From positions 38,387,498-38,451,497 of the forward strand of contig NW_019211460.1 of the NCBI RefSeq assembly GCF_002443255.2: a stretch of DNA of 64,000 bases. The letters run 5' to 3'. Numbering within the stretch: position 1 is the stretch's first letter; the number at the start of each line of letters is the position of its first letter. The stretch is from Varroa destructor (Eukaryota > Arthropoda > Arachnida > Mesostigmata > Varroidae). This document shows, in pieces, positions 1 to 13,386 of the stretch. Both the position numbers and the translations under genes were made by a program. The notes beneath the pieces were generated by a model, which saw only the letters and a program-made list of their open reading frames with translations, did not search any database and had not been told where the DNA came from.

Positions 1-1300
1 TAAACACATTAAAATTCACACAGACAATATAGAAACATTAAGTATGTTATGTTGAAAAAATATTTATATATATAAATACGATATACAAAAGGCAATTATA
101 TTGAAACTTGCTTGTGGAACCATCAAAGCTCAAAAAACGCGCTTAAATACCGCGTAAAATAAACGCGTCAAAATACAAACACCTTCATTCGAAACCGGAA
201 GGGTTATTAACAATTGCATTGTGTATCTTTCAAATAAATGATAATCCTAGCATCTCTTATTATTGCTATTGTCCTATCGCAAAGGGCTCTAAATTTATTG
301 AAGCTTGAACGTCCACGCTGACAGATCTTCGCTCTGACGAAATAAACATTCGATTAAAAACAATATACCCCCTAATTGCATATCCACTGCTTTTAGAGCA
401 GCCCACTCAATAGGGGAAACCGCAACAGTAGTACAGGATTTCTCCTAACGGCGGAGGAGTGCTACAGAGGACAGCAGCATCCACTTAGCTGCTGGTAAAT
501 GTACTCTTTTCACCAAGCGAACGTGGCAATGAACGATCTTGTCACGTTTTTCTATCGTCCTATAGAGCGTAGCGCATCGTTATCTAGCAAGATAGAAAAT
601 ACTATCTTGCTCCAAGCAACCGCCATTGGCTAGCATCGGTGGATGTTCTATCACATCTTTACCAACTATTTCGCTTCTGCTGTTGGCTTCGTTGAGTAAT
701 ACGGCCCACAGTAAACAATAGCTGTAACAGGAACAATGTAAAACCAGTAGCAACGACGTTCCATCTTTCGTTACCATCTAAGATGCAATTTGCAGGAATT
801 GCACCCTCCGATTATAAGTAACGCTTTGTGTACACTACATACAGCTACGGAGATGGCCACTTGCCGTTTGTGACATTCAATTGAGAAGCCCCCTATTTCC
901 TCTTCCCCTTTGAGCTATGGTGACTGTTCATCTGCTATGCGGTACGGCCTACACGGGGCACTTTTGCATTGATGGAATGAATGGTAGCACGAACTCGAGT
1001 ACGCTGTGCTTAAATACCCATACATATGTACTCGACCTACAGAAAACAATTTCAGCATATATATATATTATAAAACTGAATCCTTTTTCCGAAACTGACA
1101 ATACATCGGCTACCGGTTGAGGATTTGTACTCTAACCGCATAACAGCATATACATATGTAAGTACGTAAATTACTATATTATTACATACTATGTATATAT
1201 ATTGTAGTGTGGAGGCAGTCCTGTTGCCAGCTATATATATGTATGGTTTATAGGGCTTTGGTTCTCGAGTAATGGATTAGAATTTTAGGGCCAGTGGCGC
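1..1300. other. AT-rich non-coding stretch
   Basis: Both strands hold only short open frames with no recognisable domain. TA-rich runs occur near 61-85, 1,055-1,072 and 1,150-1,240. I see no gene, RNA or clear mobile element here. Part of it could be the unrecognisable distal portion of the Gypsy element that follows on the minus strand. Confidence 0.6.
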
Positions 1301-1639
1301 GCGTCCACGGCTGGCTACGTAGGCGCCTGCTCGGGCTTGATTGCGTACTTTTTTTAGGCGTAAAAGAGTAGTGCCAAAATGACAGCTTCGTTGACGATTT
1401 CTACGAGCCTCATGCGACTTCAGAATGCACCAAGCTGCTGGGGAGTTCAATCAGCATACACAGCGGGTTAGCTTCTACATCCGTTGCGATGTCCAAAATC
1501 ATCTCCAAGGTAAGCGTCCTAGTGCTGATACTAGCCGGTTCAATATGTTAACGTAGCAGGACCCATTTCGGATGTAATGCTCCTGGCGGTACTTATTTAC
1601 GTGATATCAGGCAGCCCTTTACATAATGCATTCGCCTAG

Positions 1640-2640
1640 AAATTACAATACTAACGCTACAGGAATGCTGTCCCTAATATACTGTTGTACATCTCTCATA
1701 CCAACGGTTAGCTGCCGTCTTAGTGCGTAGCGGTAACCTGGTCGCTCCGTAAAGTCATTCGACGCCATTACGTCGATTTGATTCCACCGATGACAGACCT
1801 AACACGAGGCCACCACTTTTCGGATTGCGACCCTAGCCAGCGCCTGACAAATAAGCGCGTCTGCACGTCTTGCAATGCTTTCCGGACAATGAAGTGCTTA
1901 GCTCTCTCCCTGAGTGACTCAGCGGGATCGTTTTTTCCGATTGAAACGGCGGACCAGGGTTGCTTTCTCCGTAACCATGTATGCCGAGCTATACTTGATA
2001 ACCTGGCAGACAAGTATCCTTCCTTATCTAAATCGAAACCGCTTTTTCGTACCGCGACAGAATGTTTACAGACGTTGGGTTAGTTCACACGCTTCAATGT
2101 AATACTTTCGGTTACTACCACCATGCGATGCCGGTACATAACACATACTACTCGATAACACATACTGGCACCATGCACCCGGTAATGAATAACACCTAGT
2201 CTCGGTATCGGTCGGGCGACGACTAATATGCCTGAACCTTCTCGACCTCGGTTCCGTTACTGTCCCTCTCCAGCTTCGTCTTCCGAGTATACCAGAAATG
2301 GCATAAGACAAAGTCACCAAGTGTCTTGTGCTTTAGTAAATGTAACGGCGCAAGTAAAATCCCGGCTAAACCAGCAACTGTAGAAACGAGACCCAAAACT
2401 GAAACCCCTTTTTCCCGGGGTCAAGATGAATTTCCTTGGCTGTCACTTTGGTTCTGAGATTTCACCTTCAACCGCAAGCTCGCGCAATCGATGGCTCTTA
2501 GCAGCTTCCCGCAGGCGCTTTATGTGTGCCTCGAAGTCTCGTGAATATATGATAACATCATCAAGGTAGATGAAAACAATGAAGTAAGTACTTGTCCATC
2601 TAGCACGCTGGCGGGATCGCGTGACTCGCAATATTATTGT
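1640..2640 (-). pseudogene. Decayed Gypsy/Ty3 LTR retrotransposon pol (RT, RNase H, trace of integrase)
   Basis: Read on the minus strand, 2,631-2,443 encodes the reverse transcriptase active-site block: a hydrophobic lead, then YLDDVIIYSRDFEAHIKRLR, the catalytic Y-x-D-D with the F-E-x-H-x-x-R-L-R helix typical of Gypsy elements. Downstream on the same strand (2,320-2,066) ISRRPTDTETR matches the A-S-R-x-L-x-x-x-E-x-R-Y segment of the RNase H domain. Further on, a KHCKTCRR stretch (about 1,890) and GYRYAL (about 1,745) resemble the integrase zinc-binding CxxC and the start of the integrase core. The order RT, RNase H, integrase is the normal Gypsy order. Stops and frame changes separate the pieces, so this is a dead copy. 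No LTRs, primer-binding site or gag could be found. The RT call is firm, RNase H good, and the integrase part tentative. Confidence 0.8.
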
Positions 2641-3182
2641 GGTCCCTTAAGAACTCAAACGAAAATTCCGCTGGCTAACATATACCAAAAAAAGTCTAAT
2701 TAAGGTCTCTCTCAGACGAGAGTTCGTCTGTTGCGGTACATATTCTATTACCTCTGACTATTGAATCCGTCATTAAGAATCTGGTGATAGAATCGAAGCT
2801 CACATCCAAACAAGCCTGTCGGAGCGACCGAACCATAGGACCTCGAGGCTCGCCTGCTGTTTTCAGACAATTAAGGGATGGATCGAGTTTTTGCAAAGCC
2901 TCTCCTTTCATTGGTCGGTCAGTAGGTTGCGTTAAAGGTCCTTAACTAAATTCGAATAATTCAAGCGATTTATGCAGTCGATGGCCGATAAAGTACGCGC
3001 TACTTGACGGTTACAGTGGAAGCATCTTTCAACATAATCGTATTATTTCTACAATGAAGTGTTTAAACCATTTTTGTAGAGAAGAAAATTTTGAACGATC
3101 GTAACTGTTATGGAATACGTATTTTTGCGTCAATTTTCAACATAAAGCAAAATGCTGTAACAAGCCGTGCGTCTACAGTATG

Positions 3183-3183
<1 letters not shown>

Positions 3184-3222
<39 letters not shown>
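3184..3222. repeat. (TA)19 microsatellite
   Basis: An uninterrupted TA dinucleotide array. Two other arrays of similar length lie at 11,413 and 54,146, with a longer one at 60,529, so (AT)n is the dominant microsatellite class of this window. Confidence 0.97.
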
Positions 3223-3224
<2 letters not shown>

Positions 3225-4786
3225 ACAGCATCAATAAGGAAGGCACATATCTTCTACCAAAGCGCTACACTGTGATGTACAATCATACAGATAATACAGA
3301 GCTAAAAGCTGCTTTGGATAACTTATACATGTGTCCACATTTGCTCGCAGGTTCCATGTCCTGGAATTGTGTAATCATGTCACCTGTGTTTCCGACGTAC
3401 AATGGAAATAGTCGCTTTGCAGAGTAGGCATCTTGCGTATGAGGTGGATGGTTGTGTGACGTTGTTGTTGTTAGCTCGGCCTGATGAGGTTTTCTCCTCT
3501 TCAAATCTTCGAATCAACAATTGTTTGGCAAACGATGCTGCCTCCCTTCGCGGCAGCGATAATGAAACGGTGCACATGCACATAAAGACGGCCAACAGTA
3601 ATTGCATGGTGGATAGGATTCTGCAAATAGAGAAACAAGTTAAACAGAGAAGAATAGCACCGACCGTATTCGTTTAATCTTTACTTTATATTTCAAATAC
3701 GTTGTTTTGAATTTTTACAGCCGGTTACCTCCAAACTCCATGATTTGTATGCGTGCATTTATTTAGTATTCTATCACCCTAAATCGCTGCTCCAGCTAAA
3801 GCTCTCATAATGGTTTCTTTACGCGATGTGAAGATATTCGTTTCAAACTCATGCGTCAATTAACATACCAAACATTGTTAAGATATATACATTTTGGCAT
3901 ATATATGGTACCCTATACCATGCACATAACAGTTACACGAGCCTGACGAGAACTGTCGTTGCAAGATGGTCATCATGGAACGAAGTTCATGAAGTCCTTG
4001 TACTCTGCGTAGGCGATGGTAATACGTTTCTATATGTCCAATAACCAGGTGACTATTTTTCAGGTCTCGTTCGTCATGATTCACGATCAATAAAATTCAT
4101 CCTTCACGAATTCTCGATCCCACCTAACGAGTTTCTGTTAGAATTGAAACGGGGACGGAGACCCTCGACGAGCAGCAAGGTCACCACTAGAAGGTAGACG
4201 AGCTTGTTAGGGCTTGTCCGGTGCAACCTCAAAGCTCTTTTAGGCAATGGGGTTTTTGTTCGATTCAAGCGCTCAAAAATTCTTAACCGTGACTTCCATC
4301 TCAAATTATTCTAATTCCGTAAACGGTGACCTACGCAGCTTAAAAGTCGGAAACTCACAAAGCTGTCTAAGACGATCGAGGGGGCTGGGTGTTGAAAGCT
4401 TGACGCTATCGAAACCTTTCTGCATCTTTCTGCAATATGCTAAAATAAAATTTGGCCGTTATACGAGATCAGCAGCACTAGGCGGACGAATCGAGCGGTC
4501 TGGTCGAGAAATATAGCTTCAGATATGATTAAGTTGATGGTCAATTCCGATTTCGAGACGACAGAGTCTAACCCTGTCTCCATACGGAACGATTGCTCGC
4601 GTACCTAAATCGTCTGCGCGAGGGAAACCTTCACTATAGTTATGGGTTTATGTATACTGTCCAGAAGCTATATTGAAAAAATCACCCCAGTTCGTTCCCG
4701 AAGTCTGAAAGAAAGAACGCGGGCAACTTCGAATCTCCATCATCAATTGTAATTTTGTTTTTCGGGAATGTATAGTATACGTTTTT

Positions 4787-4823
4787 ATAGGCGACCCACG
4801 TGCGATTGGCGTGAGTCGCCTAT
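4787..4823. repeat. 14-bp inverted repeat (hairpin)
   Basis: Left arm ATAGGCGACCCACG (4,787-4,800) and right arm CGTGAGTCGCCTAT (4,810-4,823) are complementary at 13 of 14 positions around a 9-nt spacer. There is no coding context on either side. It could be a MITE relic, a cruciform-prone site or chance. Confidence 0.8.
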
Positions 4824-7800
4824 GCCTTTTTAGGACAACAAGAAGCGTTGCATCCTGTCAATGGGGGCGAAGTAGTCCAGGACGAAGACGTTGATGAATA
4901 AAGCAAGGGACCAACTCCACAACGATTTTGAGGTTGGCAGTCCGGTTCGTCTGTCTTCCTTGTGCATAGTCTCTCAAGTCACTAGGACGGAGAACCCTCG
5001 TCTAGCCTTTCTCGTATGCTCATTATCGGTTCATGCCACGTTGCGGGGACCGTTGAAGCCCCCTGAAGTTCGGTATCACTAGATGAGAACATTCCAACAA
5101 AATGGTCGATAATTATTGGTGGGGCCATGAGATGCAGGCTTCCGGGCTCGAAGCCATTCCATAAGCCATAAGCCTTCCGTTCAGCCTCGCTTGTGGAAAT
5201 AGCTTCCTGCTATTTTAAGTACTTTTTGCGCTGGACGGCATATGTCCTCCGGCTGATCACTTTGAACTTTACGGCTAGTAGTTCCGTGGCCGGTTGTAAT
5301 GTTGCCAGTAGCCTAAAGGCACTACCGATTAATAGACACCTCAGGATGTTTGTAAAGGGCATTATTTTATTTAAAAACTTAGGTCAATTGCTGCGTGGAT
5401 AGTAAGGCGCACGTAAACTTTCCCAATAGGGCCATGGAGCGTTAATACTAATTTATCTCTTAACGTGTGTGAAAATTTTCTTGATTTTAACAGACATCAG
5501 GAATTAAGAGAAATTGGTAAATTGTCATGCAGATATATGATTCTTTCAGATGCTATCCGCTCCTTTGATATAGATGTATATTAACTAACATCTTATATGA
5601 TGATCAGTAACTTAATAGTGGCTTTGTAAATACAACCTTTCTTTATTCACGCAGGTTGCAAAATATGATTGTGGATTCGTAAATGTAAGGCTCTTCATTG
5701 GCCGGTAACACGTTGCAACAGAGTCCTGTTTTAAAATTGTACAGCATCCCTTCTATTTATTTGCTAATATCCTGAAACTCAAAGCGTGAATGATTTTTTA
5801 GTTTGGACGTCAGATGCTCATATAGCCAGTGCTTGATACTGCGATCACCAATCTAGATTCGTTTCATACCCCGCCAAAATATTAGGCGTTTATTAAATTT
5901 GTAGTAGACTGCAGTAGAGACTAGATTCGTGTGAGTCAGTCGCTGTTTTCTATCCATGTGTCTCTGGCAAGAAAAGGTCTAGACGTTTTCGATCGGGCAA
6001 TCATGCTAATTTTGCTTAACCAATTTATCAATCCTCAAACATCACTTACTTGGAAGCCTTTACTGTACTAGTGAAACGTACTGGCATTCCAATACGCTTG
6101 ATTCCGCCACGTTCTGATTAGCGGTCCTAAAATACGACGGTCAGCAACGTTGGTAAGGCACACGCTAAAAGCAAACACCTTTTAGTTCATTACAAAAAGG
6201 CGCTAAGCGGCGACCTTTTGAAAATACTGCTGAACATTTCTGCCGAAATTTTGATCTTGAAGTGGTCCTGATAAGAGTTCAACATGCAAATATTTCTTCC
6301 TTTCGCTTATTAACATATCTTAGGTGAATTAATAGCGTGTGAGGGTGACAGCTTATCGGTGAAAAAGGATGATTCCTTAACAGTCTGCTTCAGCTCTAGT
6401 CCTATAGAAGGCTACAGTTTTGCTTAAGAGTTTGTTTAAACGGTGACGGGCTTTATACTGACGCTTGTAGGTGCCACGGTCTTGACTCTGGTGTTGGTGC
6501 TTCGAACCATCTGCTCCACGTACGCGTTGGTCTTCTAAGCGTACAAACTTTTTAGCGACGTTTAGCGTATCGAAAACTTCCAGCCAGTACCAAATCTGTG
6601 TTCTTATTATCAGTCACATTTGTCGTGAGAACATCCGAGCTAATCGACGATCTATTTCTCGAAATCCAGCAAGATGGACCAAGGACTAGCGAAGAAACTA
6701 TTTGTTACTATACTCTACGACAAAACTTCCTGTTCATATCTCGTTGCCAGCCAAAATGGATAGTCGACTTTTAAGAGATCTAAACTTTGCGTGCTATCTT
6801 TGGGTTGCCGGACACCATGGAAAGTGTTTTTGATAATCCCATCTTAATGCGCAAAACAAATTTTATACGAAGGCCGTGAATCGGCCACTATCTCTCACGA
6901 CGTATATTTACAGGCACTAAACGAAGCACAACAAAAGAGTAGGGTCTCTTCCACGCGGCCGCGCTTTCTCGACTGACGCAATTGTTGTTGTGCAATCACG
7001 GAGACTCTTAAGTAATATACGTCAAATGTGTACCAAAGTCAAGAAGCTATTACCTTCACGCAGATTTCACCTTTTAGTGGTACTATAATAAATATTAGCG
7101 CTTCTTGGTGGACTGGGAAGGTATTTGATAGTTGAAAAATAACAATGTTTGCTTCTGGGCTTTCCTTCTTTATTTATGCTTCCACCCACGAGCCGGTTAT
7201 ATATACATATATGTATGTATAGCTATATTAGGGTTATGCTTACCCCTCTAAAGGTTACGTGAAGCCATCTTTACGCAAATAATATTAGCTTAATATCAGC
7301 CCTTTGAAGTCGTGTGTTAGATTTATTTTTCAATATGAGAAAATACGGATAGGCACAAAAGTAATGTTGAATATCTGTTGCAGCGTGAGTGACACAGTTA
7401 TCTTGAGTAGGATCTTGTTGGATGTCTTCCAAAATGTCTAAGTAAGAAGCGCTATTTTATTGAAGTAAGTTTGATTTATGCTAAATCAGCTCGAACAAAA
7501 TACAAACACCATGCATTTGATATTCGGACGAACTTTACACATGTTTATACTAACAGTTACCTGTAGTCCAGAATTTAGAAAACATTGTTGCACAGTCTAA
7601 CAGGGATTGTCGCACAGCCTATGCAGTTGTGTAGAAGAGGCCTCCGACTGAATGGATCGGTACAAAAACGGTTAGATATCTCGGTGTCCTTGGCCTGACT
7701 GACGCAGATGAGTTAGTCTATTAACCTTCGTTGTATCAGGCCAACAGGCGTCGTTTTCGTTTTGATGCCCAACTAACGCTAGGCTAAGTTTGAGAAGACT

Positions 7801-10146
7801 TGTCCTTACAAAAATGCGGCGCACTAACCAGATTTCATGACGACGAAACGGAAGTTAATTATTCTAATTTTGTATCGGTCGCTGATTATATTATGGAGAC
7901 GAAACTAGAAAAACTGCCCTCAACATTCCATATTCCTAATTTATAGCTAATTTCAATTGAGATTATGAAAAGTGAAAATAGATTGTCCTATTTTACAAGG
8001 CCCAAGTCATCGTTGTCAACTTTCGAACGTGATTTCTAGGCTGTCAGTTATCGTAGCGCTGCTTCATTGTGACGCGTCAGTTTGGATGAGTAATGGCAGT
8101 TATGCAGGAGTTAATGAACGTGCCAAGCTGGACAGCTGACCTAATAGGGTTTTCCGTTAACTGACATTATAGTTCTTCTGACCTAGTAACTCCATTTGAA
8201 AGCCTCTTAAAAGGCCGAACTCGATGGTTCCATTGTCGAATCATGAACGAATACGTACTCTACGTAATAATGAGTTCTCTGAGCTCAACAGTACAATATC
8301 GCGTTGTTTTGCCAGCTTTCTTTGGTTATGCAAAAGAGATAAGTACCGTAAACGTATGTAATATCGAATTTGCTTTAGATCAACAACTACATTCCTTCCA
8401 TAAATCTCTGACTGTGCTTTTCCCATTCCACGGTGACTATCCGTCTCTGAAGTCAAAACGAGCCAGATTTCGACGAAAGCGTCGTTCAGAAAGTAACTGC
8501 TGCAGACGCCTCTGGTCCGCAGCCAGCGTTGACAGTAGCCAACTTCAACGGCTTGCGCCTCGGAGATAGCTCAAACCGAAGGACGCAAACCCGCAGCCCC
8601 GTAACCCCATCTAGATTAAACGGCCAGATAAACAAAAGAAAAACGACGCGGCAAAGAAGTTTGTAGGGTGCACAGCTTTTCGATGGACAGAAGAATAGAG
8701 GACCGATGTTACGCACACACATTTTAATGGATAAATGATTCATCTTCATTCACCATGACCCTTTCAAAGTCTGAAAGGTGCTTGAAAGGCGGACATAACA
8801 TGTTTCAATGAGTCAAACTATTAGCTATTTTGAATAGTAAATGTGTTTTGATTGACTTATTATTTTCTAGGGTGATCGACTAACTTAAATCGTACAAGTG
8901 CACTTGTCATTTCCATTGAAAAAAATCAAAAAACCAGTCAATCAAGTGAAGACTGTTGATGTTTGACACCTTCTTCAAATCTTCTTTTGACATCACAAAT
9001 TCATGACCGCTAGTCTGCGGGCATATCTTGAGTTTCGCGCTACTCGATACTGGTTACTTCTAGTTTTCGCTACACCACTACTTGTAGGTATACGTGGTAA
9101 AGCAGTTATCACAAATCAATGGAAAATACCGAGCCAACCAGTACGGATTAATGGGGCAATCTAATCGCTCAGGTGGTGCCAGAAGGGAAATTTCAAAGAT
9201 AGCAGTGAATTGGCGATATGCATTGTTCATTCGTTTACTTTCATAAAGCCTACCTATAATCGTATATGATATGGATCGAAATAAAAACGTGAGAGACGCG
9301 AGATGGTTCGCGTATCGTAATACAGAATTCATTAAATATATGATGAATATATTAAACGATGCCACGGAACGAGTGATAAGGCGTCAAAACGTTTCATAAC
9401 CGATATACATGGACCCTTCGAGCTTTAGTTGATCGACATGTAAACTGCGTACAAGCTGCCTTCTTCAATCTCAATTTTGTCTCTATCTGAGATTCGTCGT
9501 GATCGCTACGCTCATAACAACGCCAATAGCTGATGATGTTTCGCGGGTTTACCGAAGCTGGTTCGTTCCATATTCAATAGGCCTCGATACAGCTACCTAG
9601 ATTTACTGCGAATACCTATCACAGTAAAGGTCTTAGTATAAGGAACTTGGAGCAGAAAAATCACCGCGATATTTATCGCAGTATTGCTTCATGGAAAATC
9701 AAAAGGTGAAAATCCACTTATTATGCACGAACTTATAGGCTGACACGTTTAGGCATCATCCACTGCGTCCATTGTATTTAGAAACTCGGATAATAATGTT
9801 TACCTTGATGAAATTCTTATAGGTCAACGTTGACAAAACAATCCTGGCCGATCTATACGTAACACACATATGTAATTGTATGAAATATACATAACGTAAT
9901 TTATACATTTAACGTACAGAAAATAAGCGTCGGATAACGCTTTTTTTCTCGTGTTGCGGTGCCAGCAGCGAATTATTTGTGCATATTGTATCGTCAATCA
10001 CATCACACGCCATTGTCGATAGTAGGGGGTAAAAACGCCACCATCTATAAACTGGCTAGCACTTCTGTAGCAAACTTCCAGCCTTTCGTTCTTAGAAACC
10101 AGGACGCCGCTTCACTCAGCTACTGCAACGAAGGGAGCAGTGAGAG

Positions 10147-10162
10147 GGCCGGCCGGCCGGCC
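10147..10162. repeat. (GGCC)4 palindrome
   Basis: Four perfect GGCC units give a 16-bp self-complementary block inside otherwise AT-rich DNA. No gene is attached to it. Confidence 0.95.
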
Positions 10163-10663
10163 AGCCAATTCAGTATGAAATCAACCAGCGATAACTTATT
10201 ACAATTGGGCTATAAATGAAGACCGTGACTGAAAATTCGGCAGGAGGCGATAGCGGACCCAACAGACCAGACAAAGGGCTCACGATTTGTCAAAGCGATG
10301 CGGCTCACCCGTAAGTAGACTGCAAGATGGCTTTGCCGCAGCTTTTGCTTTCGTGAATTCCATTATACGCATCAGAAAAAGGGAAAGACTGCGGGCGTGT
10401 GCAGAAAGCCGCCTGTAAGACGAGCAATGCTAATTTTTCTCTGCATTGTTTTTTTTTTTTTATTGCAAAGTGAATGACAAAAACGTATTTTACGCCTCGC
10501 AAGGCTAAGGAACTAGGTTTACTGCACTACAGGTTCTCGTTACATTGTGACGTTATGTTGCGACTAATCTTATAGTCTATCTGAGGGGATTAGTTAAATG
10601 CAAGTTCTATAAATTATGTAGCTTCCGATTAAATGAATACATCATTTATTATTTCCTCCTCTT

Positions 10664-10718
10664 CTATATACTCCTCTATATACTCCATCTATTAGGTGTT
10701 AGATCTATTAGGTGTCTT
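10664..10718. repeat. Two adjacent short tandem duplications
   Basis: CTATATACTCCT is repeated at once as CTATATACTCCA (period 12, 10,664-10,687). It runs directly into ATCTATTAGGTGTTAG followed by ATCTATTAGGTGTCTT (period 16, 10,687-10,718). The copies are nearly identical, which suggests recent slippage. Confidence 0.9.
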
Positions 10719-11409
10719 TCTCCTACAATATTATAGAAAAAGAAATTCTTAGAAATGATGAACTAAAAATATTACTAAAGCTACCGCACCCTCGAAAATA
10801 AATGAAATATACAGATACTGTATTTGTTGTTTGATAAGCAAACGACATTAAGGTTTCACTATATACATTATACAAACCGCTATACATACAGCCTTAAATC
10901 GAGGGCAGGCTACATTCGTAGAGGTATTGCTCGCGGAAGAGAATACGAGCGACCATCGTTACGCCTATAGTCAGCGCCACTATGCCATTAACTGCACCAC
11001 TATTCCGTTCTTTCTTACGTGAGGCCCACTTTTCTATTCGACGGAACTGATTCTTTTCGCACGTATTTTTTGACTGATACCAAGGTAACAGTCACAACAA
11101 TGGTTTTGTCAAGCTGAAAATTTCTCCGGAAGAACACTTCTCAGTGCTGCAACGAAGAGGGCTAGGCAGTTAAACAGAACATTGTATGAGTCGATATGGT
11201 TCATGCATAGACAGTGCTGATACCGCCCTACGGCAAAGCAACTCGGTGTAAAGGCTGTTCCGATGATTTTCCTTTCTTCTGCTCGTCTGGATGATATCGT
11301 AATAAATGACCTTCTATTTGACACTGATCGGATGCCGGCAAAAGTCCATCTTTCAGAAAAGTGTTCTTACGTGTGTCTGCACGCATTTCAGACCTAAATT
11401 ACGTCGTTT

Positions 11410-11412
<3 letters not shown>

Positions 11413-11451
<39 letters not shown>
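11413..11451. repeat. (AT)19 microsatellite
   Basis: An uninterrupted AT dinucleotide array in AT-rich intergenic sequence. Confidence 0.97.
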
Positions 11452-11454
<3 letters not shown>

Positions 11455-13386
11455 CGTACGTTCTCTCGTCGTGTATCTTTTTTATGCACATATTCCAGCT
11501 TGTGACCGTGGCCAGTATCGCTTAAATCAAAAAGAGTCGCTCGATCGCTGTGTTTAAATCAATAGGTATTTACTATAGACAATATAGGAGAATTACATTA
11601 CCGGTATACCATAAAATACAAAGAAACACTGTTTGCATTCTACCGGTGAATAATTCCTATTAAAAGTGGAATCAGGCGATAACGGATGATCTCCCGTATA
11701 AACGCATCAATTTACTATTCCAGGATAGACAACACATTACAAATTTATAATAGGCACTCATATGAGGTATATATTAATTAGTTTATACGAGCGTGTTTAG
11801 AGTAGTTGACGTCAGTGCTAACGTCATGATACTCGCTGTCGACTTGAATGCCCAGTTCCGTATACGTACAGACGCGTATGTCCGCTAACATTTCCTGGCT
11901 GCTTTTTTTCACCCATCGTCGCTTTTCCATTAGTATCAGATAGAAAAACCCGTGAGACAATACCATGACATGTTGTTTATCTTGACGCGGTAAATAGTCG
12001 CGGATTCTGCGAATTAAAACAATCTATATCTAATATGGAAGTGTAATTGATAATAACACTAGCCGTTCAACTACGTACCAGGCTTCTACGGAACAGTTTA
12101 TGCTACCGGGCATCCTATTACGATGCCGTAGCGAGGCTCACCGCGACCGGCTTACGTCGCAATAGCCAAAATAAACTTCGCATCTCTAGTAATAGTTATC
12201 GTACGTAAGTACATGCGATAAGTTAGGTGGCATGTATGTCGATACTGACAAAACGATAAAATGCTTAAAATAAGCTTTTCGACATACGCTCATGCGCCTA
12301 GTCAAATACATCATTTTCTCTACCACTTCATACCACCATCATAGTTATACCACTATAGAACTTCATAATAAAAATAAAAGAAATTAAAGTACAGGAAAAT
12401 AGATGCGAGTTTCAAATAACAACAAAGATTTACTTCAGAGACGTAAAAAACTTGTATCATTCTTTCTACTGAGAAACAGTTCAAGTAGACGTTGCATACA
12501 ACACATATACAAAACGTTCGTTACGTACGCGGATAAAACTTCTGTCGCGAAAAAGCCAACTTACACCTATATATAGTAGGTTTAGAGAGGGAATAGATGG
12601 GATGAATATTTTTTGTCGTTTTCGAACCCTGAACGTGGGAGGCTGCAATGAAAAGATATAATCGTAGCGTCACTAAAATGTACGAAATGGTAAGCTATAT
12701 GTTTCTACGTACATACGGAACTTACACCCTGTGAGAGCCTTGAAGTTGCGACGGTCTTTACGTCGATTGTTTACGAAGTATTTAGCCGTTGATAAATCAT
12801 TTTCCTGTCTATTGACTCTTAGCCCTTGTGCTGTGCTGTTATCACTCTGCCTATGTTGCGTGAGTGTCTATGACTGACTGAACGCAGCGTTTGCATGGTA
12901 TAAGTGGCAGGTAGACATGCACAGGTAAACACACCATAGCAAACTGACTTATAAAACCCTCACTTCGAAGCCATTGCATCTTCAGCAAAATGCTGTAGAT
13001 TTGCTAATGCCTTCATTAAGTAGCTAGAAGCGCTTCTCTATGACCGATCGCTTCAGACATCCCCATTGCAATACTGGACTATAGATGGAACAGTAACTAG
13101 TTTATAGCCTGCGGCGCAAATTATGAAAGTTCTATCAGCTTAAGGGCCAGCCAGCGTAACGGCAATAAGCGGCTTATCGACATTGTTAGGTTATGATTCG
13201 TATCTATACATGTGGAGAGCGTTCCCTCTTAGCCCCTATATAGTCGACGTAAAATTTAACGATAACTACCTTCAGTTTCGTGTAAACGTAACTAGATTGA
13301 TTCGATCGCTTTGGTAGCAGCAAGTTAGAAGCTTCAAAAACTTAAGCTGCTTCCGAAGCAAATACGGTCGTTATCGACAAACGACC

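Larger units (their letters stand above)
2641..8239. other. Intergenic, no gene seen
   Basis: This AT-rich stretch has only short open frames on either strand, none with a recognisable family signature. It holds a (TA)19 microsatellite at 3,184-3,222 and a hairpin at 4,787-4,823, listed separately. A minus-strand open stretch around 6,390-6,620 (containing VARGADG-like basic sequence, no ATG) looks compositionally coding-like but matches nothing I know. Confidence 0.5.
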
